The notes under the pieces were generated by a model. That model ran no database searches. It had not been told where the DNA came from and was given only the letters and a program-made list of their open reading frames with translations. A stretch of 64,000 bases of DNA from Lumnitzera littorea (taxonomy: Eukaryota > Streptophyta > Magnoliopsida > Myrtales > Combretaceae), in contig JAMXBB010000010.1 in the NCBI GenBank assembly GCA_024138015.1, positions 76,381,541 through 76,445,540 on the forward strand. The letters run 5' to 3'. Position numbers and translations under genes: made by a program. This document shows, one piece after another, positions 46,195 through 57,543 of the stretch; the first letter of the stretch is position 1, and each line of letters starts with the position of its first letter.

Positions 46195-47480
46195 CTCCTG
46201 AGTGAACTACATACCAGATTATTTAGATTTGCAAGCATCAAAGAGCAATACTCTAGGGATCTACACTTTGGACTCGTATTTGCGCAATGTGTCAATGGAA
46301 GAACAATTGGCAAATACCGTGTAGAAGACGGCTACTTATTTTGAGGGGGAAAATTATGCATACCGACTTGTTCACTGTTGGAGCTATTAATCAGGAAAGC
46401 CCATAGTGGAGGATTTTCTAGACATTTTGAGGAGAAAAGGATGTATAAGTTACTGAGTAGTTGATTATTTTGGCTAAAAATGAGGCGAGATGTGCACCGA
46501 GTCATTGAAAGTTGTACCGTATGCAAAAATGCTAAGTGCCGAACCAAAAAAGGAAAAGCAATGCCACTACCTGTTCCAACAAAGTCATAGACTGAATTGA
46601 GCATAGACTTTGTTCTCAGACTACTACAAACTGCTTGAAGTAAAGATTCTATAATGGTTGTGGTGGATAGGTTTAATAAGATGGCATACTTTGTGCCCTA
46701 TTCTAAAACTAATGATGCTTGGGCCATTGTTGCTCTTTTTTTGCAAGAGATTGTGCGGTTACACAACATGCCAAGAAATGTAGTCTCTAACAAGGACTTG
46801 AAGTTCTTAAATCATTTTTAGAGGACCTTGTGGTGATGGTTGGGAACCAAACTACTATTTAGTACTTCCTTCCACCCCCAAACTAACGACCGAACAAAGG
46901 TAGTTAATCGCACTTTAGGATCACTACTCCAAGCTATAATGGGCAAGAACTTAACTAATTGGGACATCTGCTTGCCAATGGTCGAATTCGCTTACAACTA
47001 GATAGTGCATGACACTACTAAGCAAGCTCCCTTTAAAGTAATCTATGGTTTTAATCTCGAATTGCCCCTCGATCACACCCCTGTACTTGTACTCGCATAA
47101 GAGGATCCTGACGCGAGAGCTAGCTCACAATCCCTTTAGCACATCTACAACAAAGTCACTTTGCACATTAACCAAGCTGTTAGAAAAATGCAAGAGAAGG
47201 CCAAAGGTAGGATGGCTAAACAATTCCAGTAAGGAGACTTGGTATGGTTACACCTCAACAAATAACGGTTCCCGAGTAAGAGAAGGAACAAATTATTTAC
47301 AAGAGCTGAAAGACCCTTTAGAATCCTCCAGAAGATCAATAATAACGCTTACAGATTGGAGCTGCCTGAGGACTATAGGGTTTCTTACACCTTCAACATT
47401 GCCGACCTCAATCCATATCACTCTAACGGAGAGCTGATCGAAGATCATTCGGATTTGATCCCAAATCCAAATTAACTCGA
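46195..47480 (+). pseudogene. integrase remnant of G5
   Basis: One copy of the DLHFG...GYLF linker (46258-46342). The zinc finger is around 46380-46550 (HSGGFSRHFEEKR, then CTVCKNAKC). The core has MVVVDRFNKMAYFVPY at 46652-46700 with the first catalytic aspartate kept, RLHNMPRNVVSNKDLKF at 46757-46806 with the second changed to asparagine, and ERTKVVN near 46892-46915. PFKVIYGFNLELPLDHTP is at about 47030-47083. The C-terminal domain then runs into the LTR. Inactive. Confidence 0.86.
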
Positions 47481-47486
47481 AGGAAA

Positions 47487-48337
47487 TCATAAGAATTAGA
47501 CTATTGGGCCTTTGACCCACAGTCAAGCTCGAGGATTGGAAGGCCTGGCAAGGAAAATTCTCCTACTCCAATTAACTCCTACTGAAGCCGAGTACTTCTT
47601 TGTCGAGTCACTCTTTATACCAAGCTGATTGACTGCCCATCTCTCTATAGTACATCTAATTGTAGATTACTCACTTGTGCTTAAGCTAACTAATGACTCG
47701 ACATCTCATTTATTGAGAAGCCGAGATAGAGAGACTCAGGATTGATTAAGCTACCCTTTTTTGGACAAGCAAGCTGATTGTACTTTTTGTCTACATCTTT
47801 CAACAGCATTACCAATACAATATCGTTATGTATACAGAATTATGTGTAGAATCCGTTACACTAATGATTGTTTTCCTTAAATATTTATTTTTACTTTTTT
47901 ATATTTTGTACATTACTCCCTTAGAAAATGCCCTTTTTGTCTTTTCCCTTTTAGGCATGTTACCCTAAATTCTTGAGTATAAATACCCTTTATACCTGTA
48001 GCTATAAACATCAAATTGAACACTAATATACTTGACATTTCTCTCTCGTAAACAATACTTTGTATACATTCATTTAACTCTTATCCTAACTTTTAAGCAA
48101 GGCTGGGTGGTGAGTAATCTCATTGAACAGTCTCGTGCGTCATATCGAGTTGTACTATAAGTCTTCAAAAGTTTCATTGGTGCGTCATATCCATTAGAGC
48201 TATTCGCAGGTTTTTGCTTACTCTTTCATTTGCATTTGTTATTTCACACATTCCCCATCATTTCCCTTTCAAGCTTTTGGTAAGCTTAGACCTATTCAGC
48301 GACTGGCCTTATCTATTCTTAGTTACAGTCCACATCA
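47487..48337 (+). repeat. 3' LTR of G5
   Basis: Starts TCATAAGAATTAGAC (family TGATAGG, with G-to-A type changes at the start) and ends GTCCACATCA. TATAAATA at 47978-47985. It aligns along its length with 41965-42794 with many scattered substitutions, so the insertion is old. Confidence 0.9.
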
Positions 48338-48342
48338 ACAAC
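48338..48342. repeat. target-site duplication of G5, right copy (ACAAC)
   Basis: Matches ACGAC at 41960-41964 except for one G-to-A change. Confidence 0.75.
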
Positions 48343-50104
48343 TATTCATCAGTTTTATATTCCCACTACTCAAGATTCAATAGTTACTAGCTTCATAATA
48401 ATTATAATGCCGCTTCTTAATTAGCACATGCAACAATATCGATAGGGATATAAGCAACCAACTATTGATAAATATATAAAATTGCACATTTATCTCTATC
48501 AAAAGGGCACACATTCATACATGTATTAGCACATTTATTGTAAGGACACCGAAACCACCTACACAAAATAGCAGCTGAGCTTTACCCTTGACTTCGCTAT
48601 AGTCAAGTACCAAACAAGCCTAGCAACTCTAGTGCGAAGTCTAAAAAGGAGCAAACAATAGTAGTAGCAGTTAGATGTAGCCTAACTTATTGAATACTAG
48701 TTGCAAGTTGATGAATTTCTCAAGTAATTAATTAAAGAGCAACAACATGCTCTCTAAGTGGCTAGCGACAATAAGCAAGGAGTTGTAACTTTAACCTAGA
48801 CTAAGTGGCAACTTAAGCTTTTAATGAAAGATGAGCTGAGCTGCACACTTAATCTTCCCAATTACCCAATTTATTTTTCTATCTAAAAGTTATTTTTAGA
48901 AGCCAACTTGCTTTATCTCTATTTGTCTTATTATTCCATTTTGGTTGTTTCGAGGTTTATAAGCATGAGTTACAAAGTCAAGAACTAAGCACATTCGAGC
49001 CACTCCAATTGGCTTGATAATTGTAGGACACTCTACACAAAATAACAACAGTAGCATCAATAAGTTCATAACAGTAGTCATTTACTTGAATGAACAAAGC
49101 GTGTGTGTAGGCTATTGTTTAGTTGCTAATTTGAACAAGATGCAGTAGCTCACACTTCTTCATGACAGTAGGCCGAAGACTTTCATAGTAGCTCGAATCA
49201 AGCAAAGAATTCCCAATTTATGTAACAGCACATGCAACTTCCACATCACATGAGCCATGTAACCAAAACAGTATCTTATTTGAAGAGTTCAACAATTAGT
49301 CAAATTGAGCTTTAGAATAAATTCAGGGAGGAAAATTTTGCATTTAATTTCTATATTGAGTTAGGCTTATGGAGTTCCAATTTTAATTGTTTTTATTATA
49401 GGCCATGGAATTCCTAGCAAGAACAGAGCAGTACTTACACTTTTAAGTCTAGCCAAGAGCTATAAGAAGTTATAGCAGCACTAATTCATGTGACAACACA
49501 TTCTTGCAGCAATTGATCATTTTAATTCAACTAAGAATCAAGCACCAAGTGCAATAACTTCACAAAAATCTTCAATAGCTGCTTTCCACCTCAAATAGCA
49601 GAAGCTAAGAAGCTACACGCACATCCTAAACAAGCACTAATAGCAGCCCCTTAACACAACAGCTGCTATTGAATAGTAGTTGCATCAATTCTAGCCGAGA
49701 GCCTTAAGTGACAACCCTTGACAAACAAAGTAGCTACAACGTAACTTCAACATGAGCAGCAACTTGTGGTTTTAATGATTCATCCACCAATTAGTAGCTC
49801 CTTCTACATAACAGCCAAATGTCAAGCTACCCACATACACAAGCTAAGTGACAACAGCAAAGCAGTTGAGGCTGAGCAACTCCAAATATCCGACCAAAGA
49901 CTGAGCTCCATGAAGGACATAACCAAGTTGGGAGCTTCTTGAACTAAACACTCCATAACAGTTCGCCAAGTAGCAAAACATCCATTTAACAATTGATGCT
50001 GAGCCATCCACGTACGTATCGATCAAATTTCAACAACTAACAACAACTTATGTTGTGAATGTCATTCAACAACAGTAAGCCGTAATGATTAATTTTGTAG
50101 CAAC
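48343..50104. other. Non-coding, AGCAAC-rich repeat-like DNA interrupted by G6
   Basis: No coding signal. The tract is unusually rich in AGCAAC, TAGCAGC and CAACAA words, especially 48540-50100, and the same composition resumes at 58401-58870 on the other side of G6. The two flanks therefore look like one older repeat split by G6. I cannot name its family. Confidence 0.5.
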
Positions 50105-50109
50105 ATTAT
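50105..50109. repeat. target-site duplication of G6, left copy (ATTAT)
   Basis: ATTAT immediately left of the G6 LTR is repeated exactly at 58396-58400. Confidence 0.85.
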
Positions 50110-50962
50110 TGATGCGTCTTCAAGGTTAAACATACGAAGAAACACTACAATGAAGAAAACCGAAAGAAACAAAGAAAAGCTACCAAAATCTAAGTAGCTA
50201 TCGAATGGATATGATGCACCACTCGATCCTACTCGGCCTATAATCCACTAGACAAAACACATTGGTCCAAACTAAAGGATCACTCGCACAATACTCCTTA
50301 CTAAAAGGAATAACTAAGAGTTAAAAGGGGGTATTGAGAACACAAAGGTTGCTCAAAGAATACTTGAATAGTTTAACATGTTGATTGGTTTTCTATGTAC
50401 AAATAAGTTGGGTTTATATACCCATTCACTAAGGTTACTTTACATACATGAAAAGATAAAAAGGGTTATCTTTATAATTAGGTTACATAATATATACTAA
50501 AAAGAGTAAAAGAAATAAAGAATATTTAGTATGGAAAGGTAAAGAATCCTTCTGGAAAGTCATGCTAGAAGATACGTGTCATGCAATAGTTGGATGTTAG
50601 AAATATGGCACAGATAGGTGAAAGAGAGAGAGAATTTGCAGTCAGGGGTCGACCTAATCTGAATCAAGTTAAGGACTAATCAATCCTTCTACGGATAAGT
50701 CAACTTGAGTTAGGGTCAGATGTTTGTGGTCGGCTTAAGAACTCAACTTAGCTAGCCTTGGGCTATCTTTTGGGATAAAGCATAGCTATTGGGTAGAAGT
50801 AGGTCTGGCACACATGAGGGTTTAGCAATTAGATTAGTAGAAAATTAATTTAGGTTGGAATCCTCATCTTAGATAAAGCCTCAAGCCAGTACTCTCTTTG
50901 TAAGTCCTTGGAGTCCTTGGGCTTGGCTACGTATGATCAGTTTAGGGGGTTAATTCCTATTA
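50110..50962 (-). repeat. 3' LTR of G6
   Basis: Left end TGATGCGTCTTC is the reverse complement of the LTR 3' terminus; right end CCTATTA reverse-complements to TAATAGG, the LTR start (family TGATAGG). A minus-strand TATATAAA box lies at 50413-50420. It aligns with 57544-58395 over the full 853 bp. Confidence 0.9.
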
Positions 50963-51687
50963 TTTGCTTGGGGGTCGGAAAGATTAATCTTCAAATCTGA
51001 AGGGGTCTCTGGCTCTCCTTCTATGATACTCATGGGGTTTTCTTTAGCTAATTGGTGGGGAATCAAGTTGGACACATTGAAAGTGGAGGAAACACCATAG
51101 TCATTAAGTAACTCGATTTGGTAGGTGTTGCGGTTGACTTTCTTTAGAACCTTGAATAGACCATCAGCTGGAGGTGACAACTTACTCTATCTCGAATGTG
51201 GGAATCATTCTCGACCAAGGTGAATCCATACTAAGTCTCCTAGTTGGAAAGAAATAGCTTAGTAACCCCAGCTACCAATCTTATGTTGTTTCTAACTGAA
51301 CTTGGTGATCTTCCTTATCACAAACTGGTGTAGCTCTTGTAATTCTTGAGCTCAGTTAACTCTAGATTGACTTTCATCAGCAGTTATTGGGGTATTGATC
51401 ATATTTAAGGGAATAGTAGGGTTAAGGCCATAGACGACCTCAAATGGGGTCTTCCCAATGGTGCTATGGACAGTCCGATTGTATGCAAACTCCATAACTA
51501 GTATGCACAGATCCTAATCCATCAAGTTCTTACCTACGACAGCTTTGAGTTTGTTTCCTAGTGTCTTATTCACTACTTCATTTTAGCCATCAATCTAAGG
51601 GTGGCTACTGGAGCTGAATACAAGTTTAACTTCAAGTTTTCTCTAAAGAGTCTTCTAAAAATAGCTAAAAATTTGGTGTCTTGATAT
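50963..51687 (-). pseudogene. integrase core (second part) and C-terminus of G6
   Basis: The minus strand resumes after the nested LTR with DTKFLAIFRRLFREN, then NEVVNKTLGNKLKAVVGKNLMD around 51510-51590 in the frame that carries the catalytic glutamate region. It continues with MEFAYNRTVHSTIGKTPFEVVYGLNPTIPLN (51400-51500). The C-terminal part is open for 76 residues at 50950-51180 (SPPADGLFKVLKKVNRNTYQIELL...LIPHQLAKEN). The frame runs to the LTR border. Some stops lie between these blocks. Confidence 0.85.
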
Positions 51688-51692
51688 GAAAC
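51688..51692. repeat. target-site duplication of nested solo LTR, left copy (GAAAC)
   Basis: GAAAC before the nested solo LTR is repeated exactly at 53170-53174. The duplicated bases lie in the integrase codons just before the second catalytic aspartate region. Confidence 0.85.
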
Positions 51693-53169
51693 TATTAGAT
51701 ATCTCTCATATACTTTGATGATAACAAAAATGGATAAATGCTAATGAATCATTAAGATTGTAGGCATTCAAAAGAGCTCTCAAAAAGTTTAAAATTCGCA
51801 AAACTAAGTTGTCTTCATAAACTTATTCTGAAGGTTTGACTTGATTGAAAAAAAGAGTAGTCTAAAATTCTTTAGAAAGTATTTTAGAAGGTTCATTAGT
51901 AGAAGGGATATAGACTTCAGAAGCTTGCTTAGAGAACTCGAAGTAATGAAGATTGATACTCTTCAAAAAGTCATTCAAAAAGTTGATATGGATATGATGC
52001 TGAATTTTAATTTATATCATATTCAAATTCAATAAAGCCTAACTCCACTAAATTGAGCGTATTAAGGAAATACACTTAATCTCGTTTCACTGAAGATGGG
52101 ATCATGATCCTTAGGGATAATTTTAAGTGAAAATATATTTGGATAAATCAAGATATGCATAAAAATGGATAAGTATAAGGTTGATTTGGATTTTGTAGAG
52201 TTTCAAATTATTGAACATGAGGCTTATCTAGAAGTTGCTAACAAAAGCATATCTTTTCAAATTCAAATCAAAAACTTATCCAGTGGTTATGGATTAATGA
52301 ATATTTGATCTGAACAAGATAAGGAGAGTTATTTTTGAATTTCAAATGACCTAGATCTTTTCAAAATATCCAAGGAATTATCTTGAATAACTAATAGTTG
52401 GATAAATACGGAAGTGAAGATAATCTTTAAATTTTTAGCTGTTGGAAGATCTCAAAATAAAAGAGAAAGGATTTAAAATGTCATTTACTACTCTGAAGAA
52501 AAGTTTTCGTTGCATAAAAAATTGTGATCAGATTTAACCTTTTGAAAAGTCACAAAAAGTCCTTCCAATACTTCTTCAGAAAGTTCTACCAAAGCAAACA
52601 TTACAACTATCATCATTTCTCTTTTTAGCTACATTGTTTGAGATTTATACTTTTGTTTTCAATTATAATTTGTAATTATTATTTGTTGTTTGAGTATTGA
52701 GACATGTACATTTGTACTCTGCAAATCTGTATTAGCCTAGATTGTAAAGAGGCTAAATAGGTAGAGAAGAGTATTGTAAAGTCCATGTGTGACGAATACT
52801 TGTAATTTCTTTGGGATTTGATTTAGTGGATCAAGTGAAATGGCATTGATGAAGTAAACCGGGTCCCCAATAGTGGAGTTAGAAGAGAGCAATAAGCAAA
52901 AGGCCGAAGTTCTATAAAATCTCAACCTGATATTCTCTTTCCTTACTCTTTTAATTTGGTTTATTAATTGTTGTGTGTTGAATTATTAAAATATTACTAT
53001 GTACCATTATAAGTTATTAAGAGGAGTAATTTTATTTTTCTTATATCGAAAAAGCTTTTCAAAAAGTTAAATATATCAATTTATACACAAACACCAACAA
53101 CACCACCCACCCCCCACCCCCCTCCCTCCCTCCCTCCCTTCCTTTTTGATATGTTATATGGGATCAACA
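51693..53169 (+). mobile_element. Ty1/copia-type (Sirevirus-like) solo LTR nested in G6
   Basis: A 1477-bp insert starting TATTAGATATCTC (probably TGTTAGAT with one G-to-A change), followed by the TTTGATGATAACAAA block, and ending with a C-rich tract (53100-53140) then GGGATCAACA. This start, the GATGATAAC block and a C-rich tract before ATCAACA are, from memory, typical of plant Sirevirus/Maximus LTRs. It has no internal coding region. Exact GAAAC duplications flank it. G6 integrase is interrupted exactly at its borders, so it is the youngest layer of the G6 stack. Confidence 0.85.
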
Positions 53170-53174
53170 GAAAC
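53170..53174. repeat. target-site duplication of nested solo LTR, right copy (GAAAC)
   Basis: Exact match to 51688-51692. Confidence 0.85.
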
Positions 53175-53760
53175 AATAGTCTTCGATACTCTATATAGTC
53201 GGACAACTTCCTACAAAGGTAGATCAGCAATGTACAAAGTATCATTAATTCAATGGTATAAGATGAAGTGTGTCATTTTGCTAAAGTGATCCACTATAAC
53301 AAATATAGAATATTTTCCTTTAGATGTCCGGGGCAACCCCAGGATAAAGTATATGTTGAGGTTGGTCTAAGGTAAGGTTGGTGTCGGTAAGAGCATATAT
53401 TCCCCATGTAGCTCCTTCTTCCTCTTGTCTCGCTTATACACTTCACAACTACCAACTACCTTATGAGCATTCTTGGCTAAACTAAGCCAGTAAAAGTTTT
53501 CTTTCAATAAATTGGCTGTTTTAGTCTCTTCAAAGTGACTAGATGATCCACTACTATGAGCTTCCTTGACTAACAGCTTATGTGACACTTCACAACTACC
53601 AACTACCTTATGAGCATCCTTAGCCAAACCAAGCCAGTAAAAGTTTTCTTTCAATAAATTAGTTGTTTTGGTCTCTTCAAAGTGACCAGATAATCTACTA
53701 CTATGAGCTTCCTCGACTAATAGCTCACGTGTGGAATAATTTGGTATATACAACCTTTAG
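53175..53760 (-). pseudogene. integrase zinc finger (duplicated) and core (first part) of G6
   Basis: Open minus-strand stretch 53367-53753 of 128 residues: STRELLVEEAHSSRLSGHFEE, then NFYWLGLAKDAHKVVGSCEV, then the same block again before KRDKRKKELHGEY. The H-H-C-C zinc finger is therefore present twice. The core continues at 53200-53340 with LPRTSKGKYSIFVIVDHFSKMTHF (first catalytic aspartate kept) and ends at SKTIVSV, where the solo LTR splits it. Apart from the insert and a few stops this is one of the better preserved integrase regions. Confidence 0.87.
53440..53733 (-). repeat. 147-bp in-frame tandem duplication of the integrase zinc finger
   Basis: ACTTCACAACTACCAACTAC starts at 53440 and again at 53587, giving a period of 147 bp (49 codons). 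Each unit encodes one full HHCC-type module. About a dozen differences separate the two units, all substitutions, and the frame stays open through both. Confidence 0.88.
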
Positions 53761-53919
53761 TCTTTGAATATGTTTCCTTCCTTAAGATAATATTCCTTAA
53801 CAATAATTCCATCTCTATACTGCTCTATGATAGGGCTAAAATGAGGATCATGAGTATAATGCTCAATAATAAGTAAGAATCTCAATAATTTTGTCCGCAA
53901 AGTGGTCAATAGGGTTTAC

Positions 53920-55110
53920 CGTCGTGATAGAGTATCGGTGACCACATTTGCGCTTCCCTTCTTTTACTAGATGATGTACGAGAACCCTCCCATAAACTCC
54001 AATCATTTGGCTTGTCTTTTCGAGAGTTTGTTCTGACTCCTATGATGCTTTAAAAACTCATAGTCTATATAAATAACAAAATCTTGTGGTAGTAGATAAT
54101 GTTGTCAAATAATAAGGGTGCGAAAAAGAGAGTAGAACTCCTTCTTGTACATAAAATAGTTCGGGGTAGCACTACTAAGCTTTTTACTATGATAGGCGAC
54201 AAGTCGTCATTCCTACATTAAGACGGCACAAATTCTAACTCCTGATGCATCACATTATAACTCAGAGGGCTTGTCAAAGTTTAGTAATGATAGGATAGGG
54301 ACAAAGGTAAGCTTCTCCATGATCTCCTTGAAGCTCTGTTTAGCTCGGTCATTTTACCAGAACCCATCACCCTTCTTAGCTAGCTCAGTCAAGGGGATCG
54401 CTATGGTATTGAAGTTTTTGATGAATTGCTTATAGAAATAAGCTAGGCCATGAAAACTTTGTACTTTGGTAACATTTTTTTATGTTAACCATTTCAAGAC
54501 AGCTTGGATTTTCTCCTCATTTACTCGAATTCCTTCCCCTGGCACTATAAACCCAAAAAAAATCACTTTGTCTTAGTAGAAAGTACATTTCTTCAAATTC
54601 CCATATAACTGCTTAGATTGCAAAATGTTAAATGTTGCTTGGAGATGTTGAACATGATCATGCAAGCTAGCACTATATACTAATATGTCATTGAAGCACA
54701 CGATCACACATCTTCTAATTAAATGGTGCATCACATGGTTCATTAACCTTATAAATGTGCTCGGTGCATTAGTAAGTCCGAATGGCACAACCAACTACTC
54801 ATAGAGTCCATGCCTAGTCTTGAAGGCAGTTTTCACTCATCACTTGGTCTCATATGAATTTGGTGGTAGCCACTTCATAAATCAATCTTTGAAAATATTT
54901 TGGTGCTACGAAGCTCATCTAACATGTCATCAAGCCTTGATATTAGATATTTGTATTTGATAGTAATTCGGTTGATTACTTGGCTGTCGATGCACATGCG
55001 TCATGTTCCATCCTTCTTAAGGACAAGCAGATCTGTTATAATATAAGGGCTCATGCTCTCCCTTATATATCTTCACTCTATGAGTTCATCTACCTATCTT
55101 TTCAGCTTAG
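53920..55110 (-). pseudogene. RT and RNase H remnant of G6
   Basis: RT: KYLISRLDDMLDEL-like segments near 54905-54960, SGYHQIHM near 54860-54885, then an open stretch 54573-54794 with VPFGLTNAPSTFIRLMNHVM and the catalytic box as C-F-N-D followed by ILVYS, where YFDD is usual: two of four residues are changed. FQGLAYFYKQFIKNF is near 54405-54450. RNase H follows, ending with a DTLSRR-like block near 53920-53940. Frame broken by stops and small indels. Confidence 0.85.
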
Positions 55111-55860
55111 CAGCTCGCTCAAGGTTGATTCTATATCCAAGTCAGTTTGGTAGGGCGGCGCTTGGTTGTAGATTAATACAATTCTTAATGCCTCAAACTA
55201 AAGGCAATGCTTTAGGAAAAATATTAGAAAATTCATTTAGCAGGCTTTGGATTTCATCAAGAATATCCTCTAAATCTCTTATCTCCAACAATCTTTTGAC
55301 CAGTAAGAATATAAGCTCTTCAGCCTTTTCAGTAGCTTAGAGCTCTCTTCGGTTCATCACTAAAGCTTTCTTCTTACTAGCTCAAGTGAGCTAATTATGG
55401 GTCTCATTTACTTAGGTTGACGTCATAGGTTGCAACACAATCTTTCTTCCATCCTTAACAAAGGCATAGGTGTTCTTATATCTGTCATAAGTAACATGTC
55501 GGTTAAACAACTAAGGTTGTCTAAGTAATAGATGTGAAGCTCCCATAAGGACGAAATCGTATGCTACTTCGTCCCTATATACACTCTCAATACTGAACGG
55601 CATGGTCACTTGCTCCATCACGTACAATGCACCCTTATCATGAAGCTAGTGTAACTTGTAAGGTCAGGGATGCTTAGAGATCGGTAGTCCTAACCTTTGC
55701 ATAAAGGACTCTGTGATGATGTTTGCGCAACTTCCTCTATCTACAATGATTTTGCACAACTGGCCCTTCATGTTACACTTTGTATGGAATAAATTCTCCT
55801 TCTAGTCTTCTTTAGTGTTTGGTAGGGAGCTTAGTACTCGTCTTAGGATAAGGGTCATCT
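55111..55860 (-). pseudogene. protease and linker remnant of G6
   Basis: The minus strand reads CKIIVDRGSCANIIT near 55715-55765: the triad is D-R-G where D-S/T-G is needed. MGASHLLL (55520-55545) and KNTYAFVKDGRK (55445-55480) follow as in G2 and G5. The linker to RT lies at 55111-55430. Several stops. Confidence 0.78.
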
Positions 55861-55989
55861 CTTCTCTTTGGTCAGATAGATACATGTCTCCTCTTCCTCT
55901 TCAGCTTTTCCAACATCCTTTTCCTTCTCAAGCTCACTCTCATCGGTGTTATCCACTACATCTCCTTGGAACACCACATCACGTTGGTT

Positions 55990-57050
55990 CGGGTACTTAA
56001 TAACCATATGTCCAAAGCATAAGTATTTAAAGCACTTCACCTCACTGGTTTTCCATTTGGAGGTCTATCTTCTCTCATATGTTCTTAAGATCGGCTTAGT
56101 TTCAACTTGATTCGACTGGTTTACTTAGCCCTATTGGCTTACTCGGCTATTGTCAGGTCAGTCATTCCTTTCCTCAACTCGGTATGGTCTCTTCGGTTCA
56201 GCTTGAACAAGTCGACGCGAAATTGGGGTTCAAGTGAATATTTGCTTAGGTCGGCTCAAAGCATTTTTCCTCTATTTTTCGACCCTTTGCGCTATCTTAA
56301 TTGCCTCTTCTAAGGAATAAAACCTTTTTACTTCCACAATATTGTGAATCTCAAATCTAAGTCCAAAAATGAACCTCAATATTATGTGAGCCTTAGGTTC
56401 TTCCACGTCGGCTTGGATCATAAGCATCTATAACTCTCTCATATAGTCATCAACAAATAAGTCTCCTTAGCTAAGTTCCTACAACCTTGCAAACATATCC
56501 TGTAAATAGGTTTTGGGCACAAATCTACCTCTTAATAACCTTTTCATCTCATCTCAAGTCTTTACACTTCGTCTTCCATCCCTTACTCTGGCTGCATTAA
56601 AAAATTTCCACCATATAGTAGCATACCTAGAGAACTCGAGTGCAGTAAGCCAAACTCTCATAGCTTTTGTATATCCATAACAATCAAACACCTTTTCCAC
56701 CTTCTCTTCCTACTCCAAGTATTCATTTGCATCTCTACTTCCATTGAAGGATAGGATTTAGACCTTAACATTGTTTATTCTTTGGGGAGGTCGGGGTCCT
56801 CGCTCTTGTGCTTAGTAATAATCAGCCTCTTCTTCTTCTTCTCTATACTCCTCAACATCAATCTCCTCATTATCCTCTTCAATTTCCTTTAACTCCAACC
56901 TTTGTTAAGCAGTTCGATCTGTAACTCCTCCAGCTCACTGTGGTTGAATTGGGCGATTAGCTTGACCACCTTAGCCATAACCTCTCCCTTGAACATTTTT
57001 GGGTAGATTTCGAGACTATACACCTTGAGATTGTTGTCAATTAACTTACA
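55990..57050 (-). pseudogene. gag remnant of G6
   Basis: The zinc-knuckle relic CFKYLCFGHMVIKYPNQ at about 55988-56042 keeps two cysteines and the histidine but has Y for the second and last cysteines. Capsid blocks, including RRPT-like N-terminal and acidic EEDNEEIDVEEYREEEEE regions (56830-56890), lie upstream. A long linker rich in E and K follows the knuckle (55855-55970: DESELEKEKDVGKAEEEEE). Several frame breaks. Confidence 0.78.
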
Positions 57051-57525
57051 TCAATAAGGTTAGTAAGTTTGTCAAGTTTGTCATCAATCGACTATGAGGT
57101 ATTAGTACCATTATGACTACGGCTAGGTTGAGCACCATTGCTCTGGTCATTAATAACACCCTAAACACTTGAATTTGATATGGTACAATATCTTTAAAAC
57201 AGATTAATCAACATAGTACATAGGAAAATAATGCTTTCGTACTTCCTAAAACTTTGACTAACACACCAACAATTTTAATGCCTAATAACAACTTAAACAT
57301 AATAGAAATCGACTTGCTCTGTTTTCATAGTGAAAAATAAGGTAAGAATAAAGTAACAATGAAATCACACATGTCAACATACAAATCCTCACTACACAAC
57401 TCACAATTCTAAACTTACTCCATATAAACACACTGTAGTAGCTACAGAAGGAACACAGCAGCTACTAATAATAAAGCGAACTAAAAACTTCACTACAACT
57501 TTACACACTCCCTCGCAAAACTGTA

Positions 57526-57536
57526 CTTGGATACCA
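57526..57536 (-). other. primer binding site of G6 (initiator-Met tRNA)
   Basis: On the minus strand the sequence TGGTATCCAAG lies a few bases inside the 5' LTR. It matches TGGTATCAGAG with two differences. Confidence 0.75.
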
Positions 57537-57543
57537 GTAAAGC

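Larger units (their letters stand above)
41965..48337 (+). mobile_element. Complete Ty3/gypsy element G5
   Basis: Full structure on the plus strand: 5' LTR 41965-42794, primer site 42798-42810, gag, protease, RT, RNase H, integrase, polypurine tract and 3' LTR 47487-48337, bracketed by an imperfect 5-bp duplication. No other insertion interrupts it. Coding frames are broken by many stops. Same family as G2 by LTR ends and by protein blocks. It shows the single-copy state of segments that are duplicated in G2 and G6. Confidence 0.93.

Noticed and set aside
48896..50026. Small cysteine- or leucine-rich open frames on the minus strand
   Set aside because: They fall in AGCAAC-rich repeat DNA whose reverse complement (GTTGCT) mimics leucine- and cysteine-containing peptides; no gene structure.
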